NCBI GenBank assembly: GCA_023437285.1
Contig: JAEZGP010000501.1
Location: 1-6,627 of the forward strand
DNA from: Actinomycetes bacterium
GTDB taxonomy: Bacteria > Actinomycetota > Actinomycetes > Mycobacteriales > Micromonosporaceae
Direction of reading: 5' to 3'
Length of the DNA: 6,627 nt
The translations under genes and the position numbers were made by a program. Under the pieces are notes generated by a model. It searched no databases. It saw only the letters and a list, made by a program, of their open reading frames with translations, and had not been told where the DNA came from. This document shows positions 1-6,500 of this stretch, one piece after another. Positions within the stretch are counted from its first letter, which is position 1. Each line of letters begins with the position of its first letter.

Positions 1-79
1 CCCGAACCCGGAAGCTAAGCCCACCAGCGCCGATGGTACTGCACCCGTGAGAGTGTGGGAGAGTAGGACGCCGCCGGAC
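1..79 (+). rRNA. rrf: 5S ribosomal RNA, 3' part (5' end outside window)
   Basis: This is the 3' two-thirds of a 5S rRNA, the small RNA of the large ribosomal subunit. Visible hallmarks are the CCGAACCCGGAAGC segment at 2–15 (loop B/C region), CGCCGATGGTACTGC at 28–42 and the GGGAGAGTAGGACGCCGCC segment at 58–76, all typical of actinobacterial 5S RNA. By comparison with a usual length near 117 nt, about 40 bases of the 5' end lie left of the window. The exact 3' end cannot be set without the pairing 5' strand; it probably falls at 78–80. The gene would close an rRNA operon running from the left, and a terminator hairpin begins nine bases later. Confidence 0.95.
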
Positions 80-87
80 AAACACCC

Positions 88-126
88 AGTTCAGGGCCAC
101 CCACACAGGTGGCCCTGAACTCGTTT
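88..126 (+). terminator. Intrinsic terminator of the rRNA operon
   Basis: A perfect 14-bp stem, AGTTCAGGGCCACC (88–101) pairing with GGTGGCCCTGAACT (108–121), encloses a 6-nt CACACA loop. A short T run (124–126) follows after CG. It sits directly after the 5S rRNA, where factor-independent termination of an rRNA operon is expected. The T tract is short, which is common in high-GC actinobacteria. Confidence 0.9.
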
Positions 127-476
127 ACACCCCATTAATCGTGTGGCATTCAGGCGCGGTGCGGCCGGCGCACGATGGGGCAGCGCCAACCCTGATTCGG
201 GTCAACCATCAGGACCGAGCGTCTGCCACTGAGGCTGCCTCCCGAACCCGAGTCGACCCAGTTCGCCGAAAACTGGCGGGGCGGCTTCCGCCGCAAGCCC
301 GGATACGAACCCGACGGGGTCAGCGTCGACGCGCGCGACGGTTGCGGCCCTCGTCTCGGACCGGCGGCGGTTGACCCGCGAAAGACAGCTATCTCGGGAG
401 CGCCGGCGGTGACCGTCACCAGCCTGGCCGACTTCCTGCCCAAGTTCGGACACTCACAACCGCGTAGAACGCAAAC
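127..476. other. Intergenic spacer between rRNA operon and convergent membrane-protein genes; no intact gene seen
   Basis: I see no convincing complete gene here. A plus-strand frame is open from 196 onward, after a TGA at 193–195. It contains two stretches with coding-like GC-rich third positions (about 247–339 and 403–450), split by a less coding-like stretch. It has no ATG, its only GTG is at 409, and no ribosome-binding site stands out. It could be a decayed gene fragment or chance. Structure seen: a 10-bp inverted repeat (198–207 with 369–378), a 6-bp stem hairpin at 258–276, a 5-bp stem at 280–292 and a 10-bp palindrome GCGTCGACGC at 323–332. No tRNA cloverleaf is recognisable. Confidence 0.5.
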
Positions 477-506
477 GGCGCGTGCCCCCACCCGGGAGCA
501 CGCGCC
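477..506 (-). terminator. Hairpin terminator after the paralogous membrane-protein pair
   Basis: GGCGCGTGC (477–485) and GCACGCGCC (498–506) form a perfect 9-bp GC-rich stem around a 12-nt loop. It begins 16 bases after the stop codon of the 371-residue gene, read on the minus strand. On that strand the stem is followed by GTTTGCGTT, a weak T-rich tail. On the plus strand the tail is ATTCGTGTTT, so it could act in both directions and also stop readthrough from the rRNA side. Confidence 0.7.
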
Positions 507-522
507 ATTCGTGTTTCTAGGG

Positions 523-1638
523 CTATTTGCGGTGCAGTACGCCCTTGCGGATGTCCGGGTAGAGCTTCTTGCTCTCGTCCAGGGAACGGTTCAGGAAGTA
601 GATCTGGCCGAGGCTGCCGTGGTCACCCCACACGCAGACCGTCAACGGCATGCCCTGCATGATCGCGGTGCCGCAGCGCGCCACCCCGCCCATCGGGCCC
701 GCGTCGATGTCGTTGACGTTCTTCACGTCGAGCTGTGACCTCATCGCGTCGAAGGCGCGGTCCACCAGCATCGCCGGGTTGTCGTTGTCCACCGCGACCG
801 CCGCGACCATGACGAGCGCCGTCGGGTCGTTGGGGTCCTGGTAGGTGCCCGCGGCGGTGCTCGTCGCGGTCGGGATGCTCCGCTTCAGCTCCACCTCAAG
901 ATCCTGCGCCGTCTTCTGCAGGCCCGGCTCCTTGGACAGGGTCAGGCCGGCCAGCGTGGCCGGCGTACTGACCGTGGCGCCCTTCTCCGCATCGGCGCCG
1001 GCGCCGGCACCGGCCGGGCTGGTCGGCGCGGCCGCCGTTGGCGTACCCGTAGCCGGCGTCGTCGGGTCGTCGTCGCGCAGGAAGAGCATCGCCGCGCCGA
1101 CGCACACCGCGAGCAGCACCACCACCCCAATAACCAGCCCTACCCACAGGCCCGTACGCGACGTGCGCGGGGTCGGGCCGTAACCACCCGGCGCCGGATA
1201 ACCCGGCGCGCCGTACCCGGGCTGGGCGTAGCCCTGCGCCGGCTGGCCCGTCGTCGGCTCAATGCCCGAGGACGGGCCCTGCGCCGGCTGCCCATATGCC
1301 GACTGGCCCCCATATGCCGACTGGCCGTAGGGGGTCTGGCCGGACGGGGACTGGCCGTACGTCGAGGGCTGGGTGGCGTCCGAACCGCTCGTCGGCACGT
1401 ACGTCGGCGGCTCGTCGTTCGGCGCGCCATACGCTGAAGAGCCGTAGGACGACGAGCCATACGCCGACGAGCCGTAGGACGACGAGCCGTACGTGGGCGC
1501 CCCGGAGCTGCCGTACGACGGTGACCCGTAGGCCGGCGGCTGGCCCGGAACCTCGGTCGGCGGCTCGTTGTTGACGCCGTCGCGCCACGACGGCCGTTGT
1601 CCGCCGGGCGGCAGGTAAGGGGACTGCGGGTCAGACAT
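523..1638 (-). CDS. Single-pass membrane protein with tyrosine-rich YG-repeat N-terminus and conserved extracytoplasmic domain, function unknown
   Basis: I do not recognise this 371-residue protein as a named family. Residues 1–160 are disordered-looking, rich in Pro, Gly, Ser, Gln and Tyr, with 17 tyrosines, 13 of them in YG dipeptides. Tyrosines 50, 55, 60, 65 and 70 fall at an exact five-residue period. A single hydrophobic segment at about 163–187 follows basic residues (R158, R161) and precedes an acidic RDDD, suggesting N-terminus in and C-terminus out. A Thr/Ala/Pro linker (about 190–225) leads to a C-terminal domain with YxDPxDP (266–272), DAGPMGGVARCG (312–323) and CVWGDHGS (335–342). 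C322 and C335 could form a disulfide outside the cell. These motifs recur in the upstream gene, so the two are paralogues. The ATG is supported by GGAG eight bases upstream. The gene is probably second in a two-gene transcript and ends at the hairpin at 477–506. The domain boundaries and topology are my reading of the residues. Confidence 0.85.
   Translation of the reverse strand: MSDPQSPYLPPGGQRPSWRDGVNNEPPTEVPGQPPAYGSPSYGSSGAPTYGSSSYGSSAYGSSSYGSSAYGAPNDEPPTYVPTSGSDATQPSTYGQSPSGQTPYGQSAYGGQSAYGQPAQGPSSGIEPTTGQPAQGYAQPGYGAPGYPAPGGYGPTPRTSRTGLWVGLVIGVVVLLAVCVGAAMLFLRDDDPTTPATGTPTAAAPTSPAGAGAGADAEKGATVSTPATLAGLTLSKEPGLQKTAQDLEVELKRSIPTATSTAAGTYQDPNDPTALVMVAAVAVDNDNPAMLVDRAFDAMRSQLDVKNVNDIDAGPMGGVARCGTAIMQGMPLTVCVWGDHGSLGQIYFLNRSLDESKKLYPDIRKGVLHRK
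1293..1326 (-). repeat. Two direct copies of a 16-bp unit within the YGQ-rich coding region
   Basis: The 16-mer catatgccgactggcc occurs at 1293–1308 and again, identical, at 1311–1326, with an 18-bp period. On the coding (minus) strand the copies encode the two GQSAYG elements around residues 105–116 of the 371-residue membrane protein. Exact identity, including the codons used, points to a recent duplication rather than convergent protein composition. Confidence 0.85.
1421..1500 (-). repeat. 30-bp tandem repeat encoding SSYGSSAYG units
   Basis: Units at 1441–1470 and 1471–1500 share the identical 18-mer gccgtaggacgacgagcc at their starts, and a diverged partial unit precedes them at 1421–1440. 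On the coding strand this gives tandem YGSSS/YGSSA pentapeptides (residues 50–72) of the tyrosine-rich cytoplasmic tail. Such in-frame repeats can change copy number by slippage or recombination without breaking the gene. Confidence 0.85.
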
Positions 1639-1672
1639 CAGAGGATCTCCGTTGCGGGGGTGCGGTCGGCGG

Positions 1673-2431
1673 TCACGTGCGGACCAGGACCTCGTTGCGG
1701 ATCTGCTTGAACAGCGCGGCGCTGGAGTCGAAGTCGCGGTTGAAGAAGACGACAGCGGCGACGCTGCCGTGGTCGGCCCAGGCGCACATGATCAGATCCA
1801 GGTTCTCGGTCCGGCCCTTGCCGCACCTGGCCTCGCCGCTGAGCGGGCCAGCGTCGACGGCGCGGACGTCGGTCGTGCCCAGCCCGTTGGCCGAGCCGTT
1901 GAAGACCTCGTCGAGTTCCTTGGCCGGCGAGCTGATCTTGCCGGTGACGCCGTAGACCATGACGATCTTTTTGGGGTCGGCGGGGTCCTCGTAGAACGCG
2001 GCAACCGAGCTGCTCCCGCCCGAGACGTCGGCGGCCAGCTGCCGCTTGAGCTCCTCGGCGGTCGCCTGCCGCGTCGCGTCGGTGCTCTTGGTGAAACCGA
2101 CCAGCTTGTCGGGGGTACGCAGCGTGGCGTTCTGCTCGGCCAGCGCGCCGGTGATGGCCGGGACCAGCCAGATCGCGGCGGCCGTACCGGCGCCGACCAG
2201 CAGGACCAGCACGACGCTCAGGACGATCCACAGCGTCCTGCGCGACTTTCGGGGCGGGGGCGGATAGTCGCCCCACGTGTCGACCGAGCCGGGCGGCACC
2301 GACCCGGGCGGGGCGGCGGCCGGTGCGGATCCGTGGCCGGCCGGCCGGACCACGGCGGAGCCGCGTGCGGCAGGTGCCGGGGGTGCCGACCCGTACACGG
2401 GCGGGCCCGCGGTCGGGGGCTGATCGGACAT
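1673..2431 (-). CDS. Single-pass membrane protein with Pro/Ala-rich N-terminus, paralogue of the downstream gene, function unknown
   Basis: This 252-residue protein is not a family I can name. Residues 1–60 are Pro/Ala/Gly-rich and probably disordered in the cytoplasm. The basic run RKSRR (61–65) precedes one hydrophobic segment at about 67–91, giving an expected N-in/C-out anchor. The C-terminal part has YEDPADP (147–153), DAGPLSGEARCG (193–204) and CAWADHGS (216–223). Its last 60 residues align without gaps to those of the neighbouring 371-residue protein with 27 identities by my count, including both cysteines (C203, C216). Unlike its paralogue, it lacks the tyrosine/YG repeats. The ATG at 2431 is supported by GGAAGGAG (2445–2438) with six-base spacing and a -10-like TATGCT further upstream. 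It is the first gene of the pair; the second starts 34 bp after its stop. The domain may bind something at the cell surface, but nothing visible indicates an enzyme. Confidence 0.85.
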   Translation of the reverse strand: MSDQPPTAGPPVYGSAPPAPAARGSAVVRPAGHGSAPAAAPPGSVPPGSVDTWGDYPPPPRKSRRTLWIVLSVVLVLLVGAGTAAAIWLVPAITGALAEQNATLRTPDKLVGFTKSTDATRQATAEELKRQLAADVSGGSSSVAAFYEDPADPKKIVMVYGVTGKISSPAKELDEVFNGSANGLGTTDVRAVDAGPLSGEARCGKGRTENLDLIMCAWADHGSVAAVVFFNRDFDSSAALFKQIRNEVLVRT

Positions 2432-2437
2432 GAGGGG

Positions 2438-2463
2438 CTCCTTCCGGGGATCCCCGCAGCATA
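2438..2463 (-). promoter_or_regulatory. Putative promoter -10, palindrome and ribosome-binding site of the paralogue pair
   Basis: Read on the minus strand, TATGCT (2463–2458) matches the actinobacterial TANNNT -10 pattern. A start about seven bases later would fall near 2450, giving a leader of about 20 nt that carries the strong Shine–Dalgarno GGAAGGAG (2445–2438), six bases from ATG. A 12-bp perfect palindrome CGGGGATCCCCG (2445–2456) overlaps the predicted transcription start. No clear -35 box is visible. Confidence 0.5.
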
Positions 2464-2505
2464 ATGGGGCCGGGCCAGCGGCGGCCGGACGCGCAGGGGC
2501 GTGCT

Positions 2506-2542
2506 CGGCTGCGCTCCCGCGCGGTCCGTAGACTTCACGGCG
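2506..2542 (+). promoter_or_regulatory. Putative promoter giving a leaderless valS transcript
   Basis: TAGACT at 2529–2534 fits the TANNNT -10 consensus, and seven bases separate it from the GTG at 2542, so transcription would begin on or beside the start codon. There is no purine-rich Shine–Dalgarno upstream of the GTG. Both facts fit leaderless translation, which is common in actinobacteria. The -35 region near 2506–2511 is unremarkable. There is no room for a T-box or other long leader between this promoter and valS. Confidence 0.6.
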
Positions 2543-5184
2543 TGACTGTCGCCTCCGATGCCCACACCGACCCCACTCCCGGCGCCACCGCGCCCCTTGC
2601 CGCGGCCTACCAGCCGGCCGAGGTAGAGAGCCGCCGGTACGAGCAGTGGGTAGCGGGCGGGTACTTCCGGGCCGACGCGGCGAGCGACCGGCCCCCGTTC
2701 ACGATCGTCATCCCGCCCCCGAACGTGACCGGCTCGCTGCACGTCGGCCACGCCCTGGACCACACCATCCAGGACGCCCTGGTGCGCCGCCGGCGCATGC
2801 AGGGCTACGAGGCGCTGTGGCTGCCGGGCATGGACCACGCGGGCATCGCGACGCAGAACGTGGTGGAGCGCAAGCTCGCCAGCGAGGGCCTGTCGCGCCA
2901 CGACCTGGGCCGCGAGCAGTTCGTGGAGCGGGTGTGGCAGTGGAAGGCCGAGTCGGGCGGGGCGATCCTGGGCCAGATGCGCCGGTTGGGCGATTCCGTC
3001 GACTGGGACCGCGAGCGCTTCACCATGGACGACGGCCTCTCCCGAGCCGTACTCACGATCTTCAAGAAGCTGTACGACGACGGCCTGATCTACCGCGCGG
3101 AGCGGATCATCAACTGGTGTCCGCGGTGCCTGACGGCGCTGAGCGACATCGAGGTCGACCACAGCGACGACGAGGGTGAGCTGGTCAGCATCCGGTACGG
3201 GGAGGGCGACGACAGCATCGTCGTGGCCACGACCCGGGCGGAGACGATGCTCGGCGACACGGCCGTGGCGGTGCACCCCGACGACGAGCGTTACCGGCAC
3301 CTGGTGGGCCGCGAGGTCGAGCTGCCGCTGACCGGGCGGCGCATCCCGATCGTGGCGGACACCCACGTGGACCCGGCGTTCGGCTCCGGCGCGGTCAAGG
3401 TGACCCCGGCGCACGACCCGAACGACTTCGAGATCGGCCAGCGCCACAACCTGCCCGCCATCACGATCATGGACGAGCGGGCGGTCGTGACCGTGCACGG
3501 GCCGTTCCAGGGGCTCGACCGTTACGAGGCCCGCCCGGCCGTCGTCGCGGCGCTACGCGCGCAGGGCCGCATCGTGGCCGAGAAGCGCCCCTACGTGCAC
3601 AGCGTCGGGCACTGCTCGCGGTGCAAGACGACCGTGGAGCCGCGGCTGAGCCTGCAATGGTTCGTCAACACCGGTCCGCTGGCCCGCGCGGCCGGCGACG
3701 CCGTGCGCGACGGCCGGGTGCGCATCGAGCCCGCGGAACTGGCCAAGCGGTACTTCGCCTGGGTCGACAACATGCACGACTGGTGCATCTCGCGCCAGCT
3801 GTGGTGGGGGCACCGCATCCCGGTCTGGTACGGCCCGGACGGCGAGACCGTGTGCGTCGGCCCCGACGACGAGGTCCCCACGGGCGAGGGCTGGCGCCAG
3901 GACGAGGACGTGCTGGACACGTGGTTCTCCAGCGCGCTGTGGCCGTTCTCCACGCTGGGTTGGCCCGACCAGACCCCCGAGCTGGCCCGGTTCTATCCGA
4001 CCAGCGTCCTCGTCACCGGGTACGACATCCTGTTCTTCTGGGTGGCCCGGATGATGATGTTCGGCCTCTACGCGATGGACGGACGCCAGCCGTTCGACGT
4101 GGTCGCCCTGCACGGCATGGTGCGCGACCAGTTCGGCAAGAAGATGAGCAAGTCGTTCGGCAACGTGGTCGACCCGCTGGACTGGATCGACCGGTTCGGC
4201 GCGGACGCGACCCGCTTCACCCTCGCGCGCGGCGCCAATCCCGGCGCGGACGTGCCGGTGAGCGAGGAGTGGTGCCAGGGCTCGCGCAACTTCTGCAACA
4301 AGCTGTGGAACGCCACCCGGTTCGCGCTCATGAACGGCGCCACCACGGCCGGCGACCTGCCCGGCCACGACGAGCTCTCCAGCGTCGACCGCTGGATCCT
4401 GTCCCGGTTGCAGCACGTCATCGGCGAGGTCGACGAGCAGTTCGAGGCGTTCGAGTTCGCCAAGGTCTGCGACACCCTCTACCACTTCGCGTGGGACGAC
4501 GTCTGCGACTGGTACGTGGAGCTGGCCAAGCCGGTGCTCAGCGCGGGCGGCCCGGCGGCCGACGCGACCCGCAGGGTGCTCGGCCACGTCCTGGACGCCC
4601 TGCTCAAGCTGCTGCACCCGGTGATCCCGTTCGTGACCGACGAGCTGTGGTCGGCGCTGACCGGCGAGGCGACGATGGTGCGTGGCCCGTGGCCGACCGC
4701 CGATCCGGCCTACCTCGACGACACCGCCGAGGCGGAGCTGGCGGCCCTGCAACGCGTGGTCACGGAGGTGCGCCGGTTCCGCTCCGACCAGGGCCTCAAG
4801 CCCGGTCAGCGGGTCGTCGCCGCACTGCACGGCCTGGCCGGGGCGGGCCTGGCGGCCCACGAGCCGCTGATCCGCTCGCTGGCCCGGCTCGACGCGCCCG
4901 AGGGGGGCTTCGCCGCCACGGCGACCCTGGCCGTCGCCGGCGGCGTCGATGTCGAGCTGGACACGCGCGGCACCGTGGACGTGGCCGCCGAGCGTGCCCG
5001 GCTGGAGAAGGACCGTGCCGCCGCCGAGAAGGAGGCCGCGCAGTGCCGGGCCAAGCTCGGCAACCCCGCCTTCGTCGACAAGGCACCCGACGCGGTCGTC
5101 GCTAAAATCAAAGACAGGCTCGCGGTGGCTGAGGCCGATCTCGCCCGCATCGCCGCCGCGCTGGAGGCGCTTCCTACGTCATGA
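2542..5184 (+). CDS. valS: Valyl-tRNA synthetase
   Basis: This class I aminoacyl-tRNA synthetase attaches valine to tRNA-Val in the cytoplasm, using ATP, and edits mischarged threonine. With the GTG start it has 880 residues, normal for bacterial ValRS. Visible features are the [13 protein letters not shown] segment with the HIGH-type motif HVGH at 67–70; paired cysteines C193/C196 and C358/C361, fitting zinc-knuckle positions; an editing domain with [11 protein letters not shown] (230–240) and [15 protein letters not shown] (281–295); KMSKS at 534–538; an anticodon-binding helical domain at about 612–760; and a C-terminal coiled coil (about 812–880) with NPAFVDKAP (841–849), which in this family contacts the tRNA. 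An in-frame ATG at 2464 would add 26 Arg-rich residues unlike the family, so I prefer GTG 2542, which also sits just after a -10 box. The stop overlaps the folC start by four bases, and the gene is probably first in the operon. No key motif is missing. Confidence 0.97.
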   Translation: MTVASDAHTDPTPGATAPLAAAYQPAEVESRRYEQWVAGGYFRADAASDRPPFTIVIPPPNVTGSLHVGHALDHTIQDALVRRRRMQGYEALWLPGMDHAGIATQNVVERKLASEGLSRHDLGREQFVERVWQWKAESGGAILGQMRRLGDSVDWDRERFTMDDGLSRAVLTIFKKLYDDGLIYRAERIINWCPRCLTALSDIEVDHSDDEGELVSIRYGEGDDSIVVATTRAETMLGDTAVAVHPDDERYRHLVGREVELPLTGRRIPIVADTHVDPAFGSGAVKVTPAHDPNDFEIGQRHNLPAITIMDERAVVTVHGPFQGLDRYEARPAVVAALRAQGRIVAEKRPYVHSVGHCSRCKTTVEPRLSLQWFVNTGPLARAAGDAVRDGRVRIEPAELAKRYFAWVDNMHDWCISRQLWWGHRIPVWYGPDGETVCVGPDDEVPTGEGWRQDEDVLDTWFSSALWPFSTLGWPDQTPELARFYPTSVLVTGYDILFFWVARMMMFGLYAMDGRQPFDVVALHGMVRDQFGKKMSKSFGNVVDPLDWIDRFGADATRFTLARGANPGADVPVSEEWCQGSRNFCNKLWNATRFALMNGATTAGDLPGHDELSSVDRWILSRLQHVIGEVDEQFEAFEFAKVCDTLYHFAWDDVCDWYVELAKPVLSAGGPAADATRRVLGHVLDALLKLLHPVIPFVTDELWSALTGEATMVRGPWPTADPAYLDDTAEAELAALQRVVTEVRRFRSDQGLKPGQRVVAALHGLAGAGLAAHEPLIRSLARLDAPEGGFAATATLAVAGGVDVELDTRGTVDVAAERARLEKDRAAAEKEAAQCRAKLGNPAFVDKAPDAVVAKIKDRLAVAEADLARIAAALEALPTS

Positions 5185-6500
5185 GTACGGAGTACGCGCA
5201 GGTTGAGGCGGAACTGAACGCCCGTGGGTACACCCGGATGGTTTTTGATCTGGGTCGCATCCAGGCACTGCTCGACGCCCTGGGCAGCCCGCAGCGGGCG
5301 TACCCGTCGATCCACCTCACCGGCACCAACGGCAAGACGTCCACCGCCCGTATCATCGACGGGCTGCTGCGCGCGCAGGGGGTACGCACCGGGCGGTACA
5401 CGAGCCCGCACCTGGAGACCGTCCGCGAGCGCATCAGCATCGAGGGCGCGCCGATCAGCGAGGAACGCTTCGTCGAGGTGTACGGCGAGCTCGCCCCGAT
5501 CGCCGCGCTGCTCGACGAGAAGGACGGCGAGTCGCTGACCTACTTCGACATGACCACGGCGATGGCGTTCTCGGCGTTCGCCGACGCCCCCGTCGACGTG
5601 GCCGTGGTCGAGGTTGGCCTCGGTGGCGCCGACGACGCGACGAATGTCCTGCAGGCCGGGGTGTGCGTCATGACGCCGATCGGGCTCGACCACACCGAGT
5701 GGCTCGGCGACACGATCGAGGACATCGCGACCGCCAAGGCCGGCATCATCCATTCGGGTGCCACCGTGGTGACCGCCACGCAGCCCGACGAGGCGATGAG
5801 GCCGATCGTGGAGCGATGCGTCGAGGTCGGCGCGACCCTGGCCCGGGAGGGCAGCGAGTTCGGACTGGTCCGCCGGGCCGTGGCCGTGGGCGGGCAGGTG
5901 CTGACCCTCCAGGGGCTGGGCGGCACGTACGACGACGTCTTCCTGCCGCTGCACGGCGAGCACCAGGCGCAGAACGCGGCCGTGGCGCTCGCGGCCGTCG
6001 AGGTGTTCCTCGGCGGGCGGCTGCTCGACGCCGACATGGTGCGCGAGGGCTTCGCGGGCGTCTCGTCGCCCGGCCGGCTGGAGCGGGTACGCAGCGCGCC
6101 GACGATCCTGCTTGACGCCGCGCACAACGCGCACGGGATGACCGCCACGGTCGCGGCGCTGACCGAGGAGTTCGCGTTCAGCCGGCTCGTCGGGGTGCTG
6201 GGCGTCCTCGCCGACAAGGACGCGATGGCCATGCTCGTCCTGCTCGAACCCGTCCTCGACGTCGTGGTGTGCACCGAGAACACCTCGCCGCGCGCCATGC
6301 CGGCCCGCGAACTGGCCGAGCTGGCGATCGAGGTGTTCGGCGAGGAACGGGTCCACGTGGCGGCCGAGCTGCCCGACGCGATCGAGTCGGCCGTCGCGCT
6401 GGCCGAGACGGACGTGGAAGGCGAGCTGAGCGGCGTCGGCGTGCTGATCACCGGCTCCGTGGTGACCGTCGCCGACGCGCGGCGGCTGCTGGCCCGATGA
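5181..6500 (+). CDS. folC: Bifunctional folylpolyglutamate synthase / dihydrofolate synthase
   Basis: FolC adds glutamate to folates (and, in many bacteria, to dihydropteroate) in ATP-dependent ligations of the Mur-ligase type, in the cytoplasm. The 439 residues match the family length. Seen in order: the P-loop GTNGKTS at 48–54; [12 protein letters not shown] at about 74–85, a substrate/loop motif; VEVGLGG (143–149) with the probable Mg-binding E144 and DATNV just after; K186 in AKAGII, the position of the carbamylated lysine of Mur-type ligases; HGEHQAQN (258–265); and DAAHNAHG (312–319) opening the C-terminal glutamate-ligase domain. Small departures from the usual patterns are GGAD before DATN, where GGRL is common, and AHNA where AHNP is common; neither removes a catalytic residue I know of. 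The ATG lies inside the valS stop (ATGA), so it is probably translated by coupling, and its own stop overlaps the next start in the same way. Whether it has both activities cannot be read from sequence. Confidence 0.95.
   Translation: MSTEYAQVEAELNARGYTRMVFDLGRIQALLDALGSPQRAYPSIHLTGTNGKTSTARIIDGLLRAQGVRTGRYTSPHLETVRERISIEGAPISEERFVEVYGELAPIAALLDEKDGESLTYFDMTTAMAFSAFADAPVDVAVVEVGLGGADDATNVLQAGVCVMTPIGLDHTEWLGDTIEDIATAKAGIIHSGATVVTATQPDEAMRPIVERCVEVGATLAREGSEFGLVRRAVAVGGQVLTLQGLGGTYDDVFLPLHGEHQAQNAAVALAAVEVFLGGRLLDADMVREGFAGVSSPGRLERVRSAPTILLDAAHNAHGMTATVAALTEEFAFSRLVGVLGVLADKDAMAMLVLLEPVLDVVVCTENTSPRAMPARELAELAIEVFGEERVHVAAELPDAIESAVALAETDVEGELSGVGVLITGSVVTVADARRLLAR

Noticed and set aside
88..121. 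Attachment site or operator at the long palindrome after the 5S gene
   Set aside because: The position right after the 5S rRNA, the 14-bp GC-rich stem with a 6-nt loop and the following T run fit an intrinsic terminator.
150..491. 113-codon minus-strand frame in the spacer
   Set aside because: It has poor composition, no ribosome-binding site, and runs into the stem of the terminator at 477–506.
1638..2464. Alternative frames over the 252-residue membrane gene on both strands
   Set aside because: The 1673–2431 frame has a Shine–Dalgarno, a membrane segment and clear similarity to the neighbouring gene. The alternatives are Arg- or Gly-rich with none of these.
2464..2541. Upstream in-frame ATG extending valS by 26 residues
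   Set aside because: The extension is Arg-rich and unlike ValRS N-termini, has no ribosome-binding site, overlaps the minus-strand promoter, and would be upstream of the -10 box at 2529–2534.
2218..3498. Long minus-strand open frame opposite valS and the membrane gene
   Set aside because: Its product is a His/Arg/Val-rich sequence without motifs, lying antisense to clear valS motifs. Long antisense open frames are expected from GC-rich third positions.
3553..4860. Long minus-strand open frame inside valS
   Set aside because: It is an antisense shadow of the ValRS catalytic and anticodon domains, with low-complexity composition and no start signal.
3621..5105. 494-codon plus-strand frame within valS
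   Set aside because: It is a +1-type shadow frame dominated by Arg, Gly, Ala and Pro; the valS frame carries KMSKS and the other motifs.
4806..6356. 516-codon minus-strand open frame spanning valS and folC
   Set aside because: It is antisense to two well-supported genes across their junction, with no recognisable domain or ribosome-binding site.
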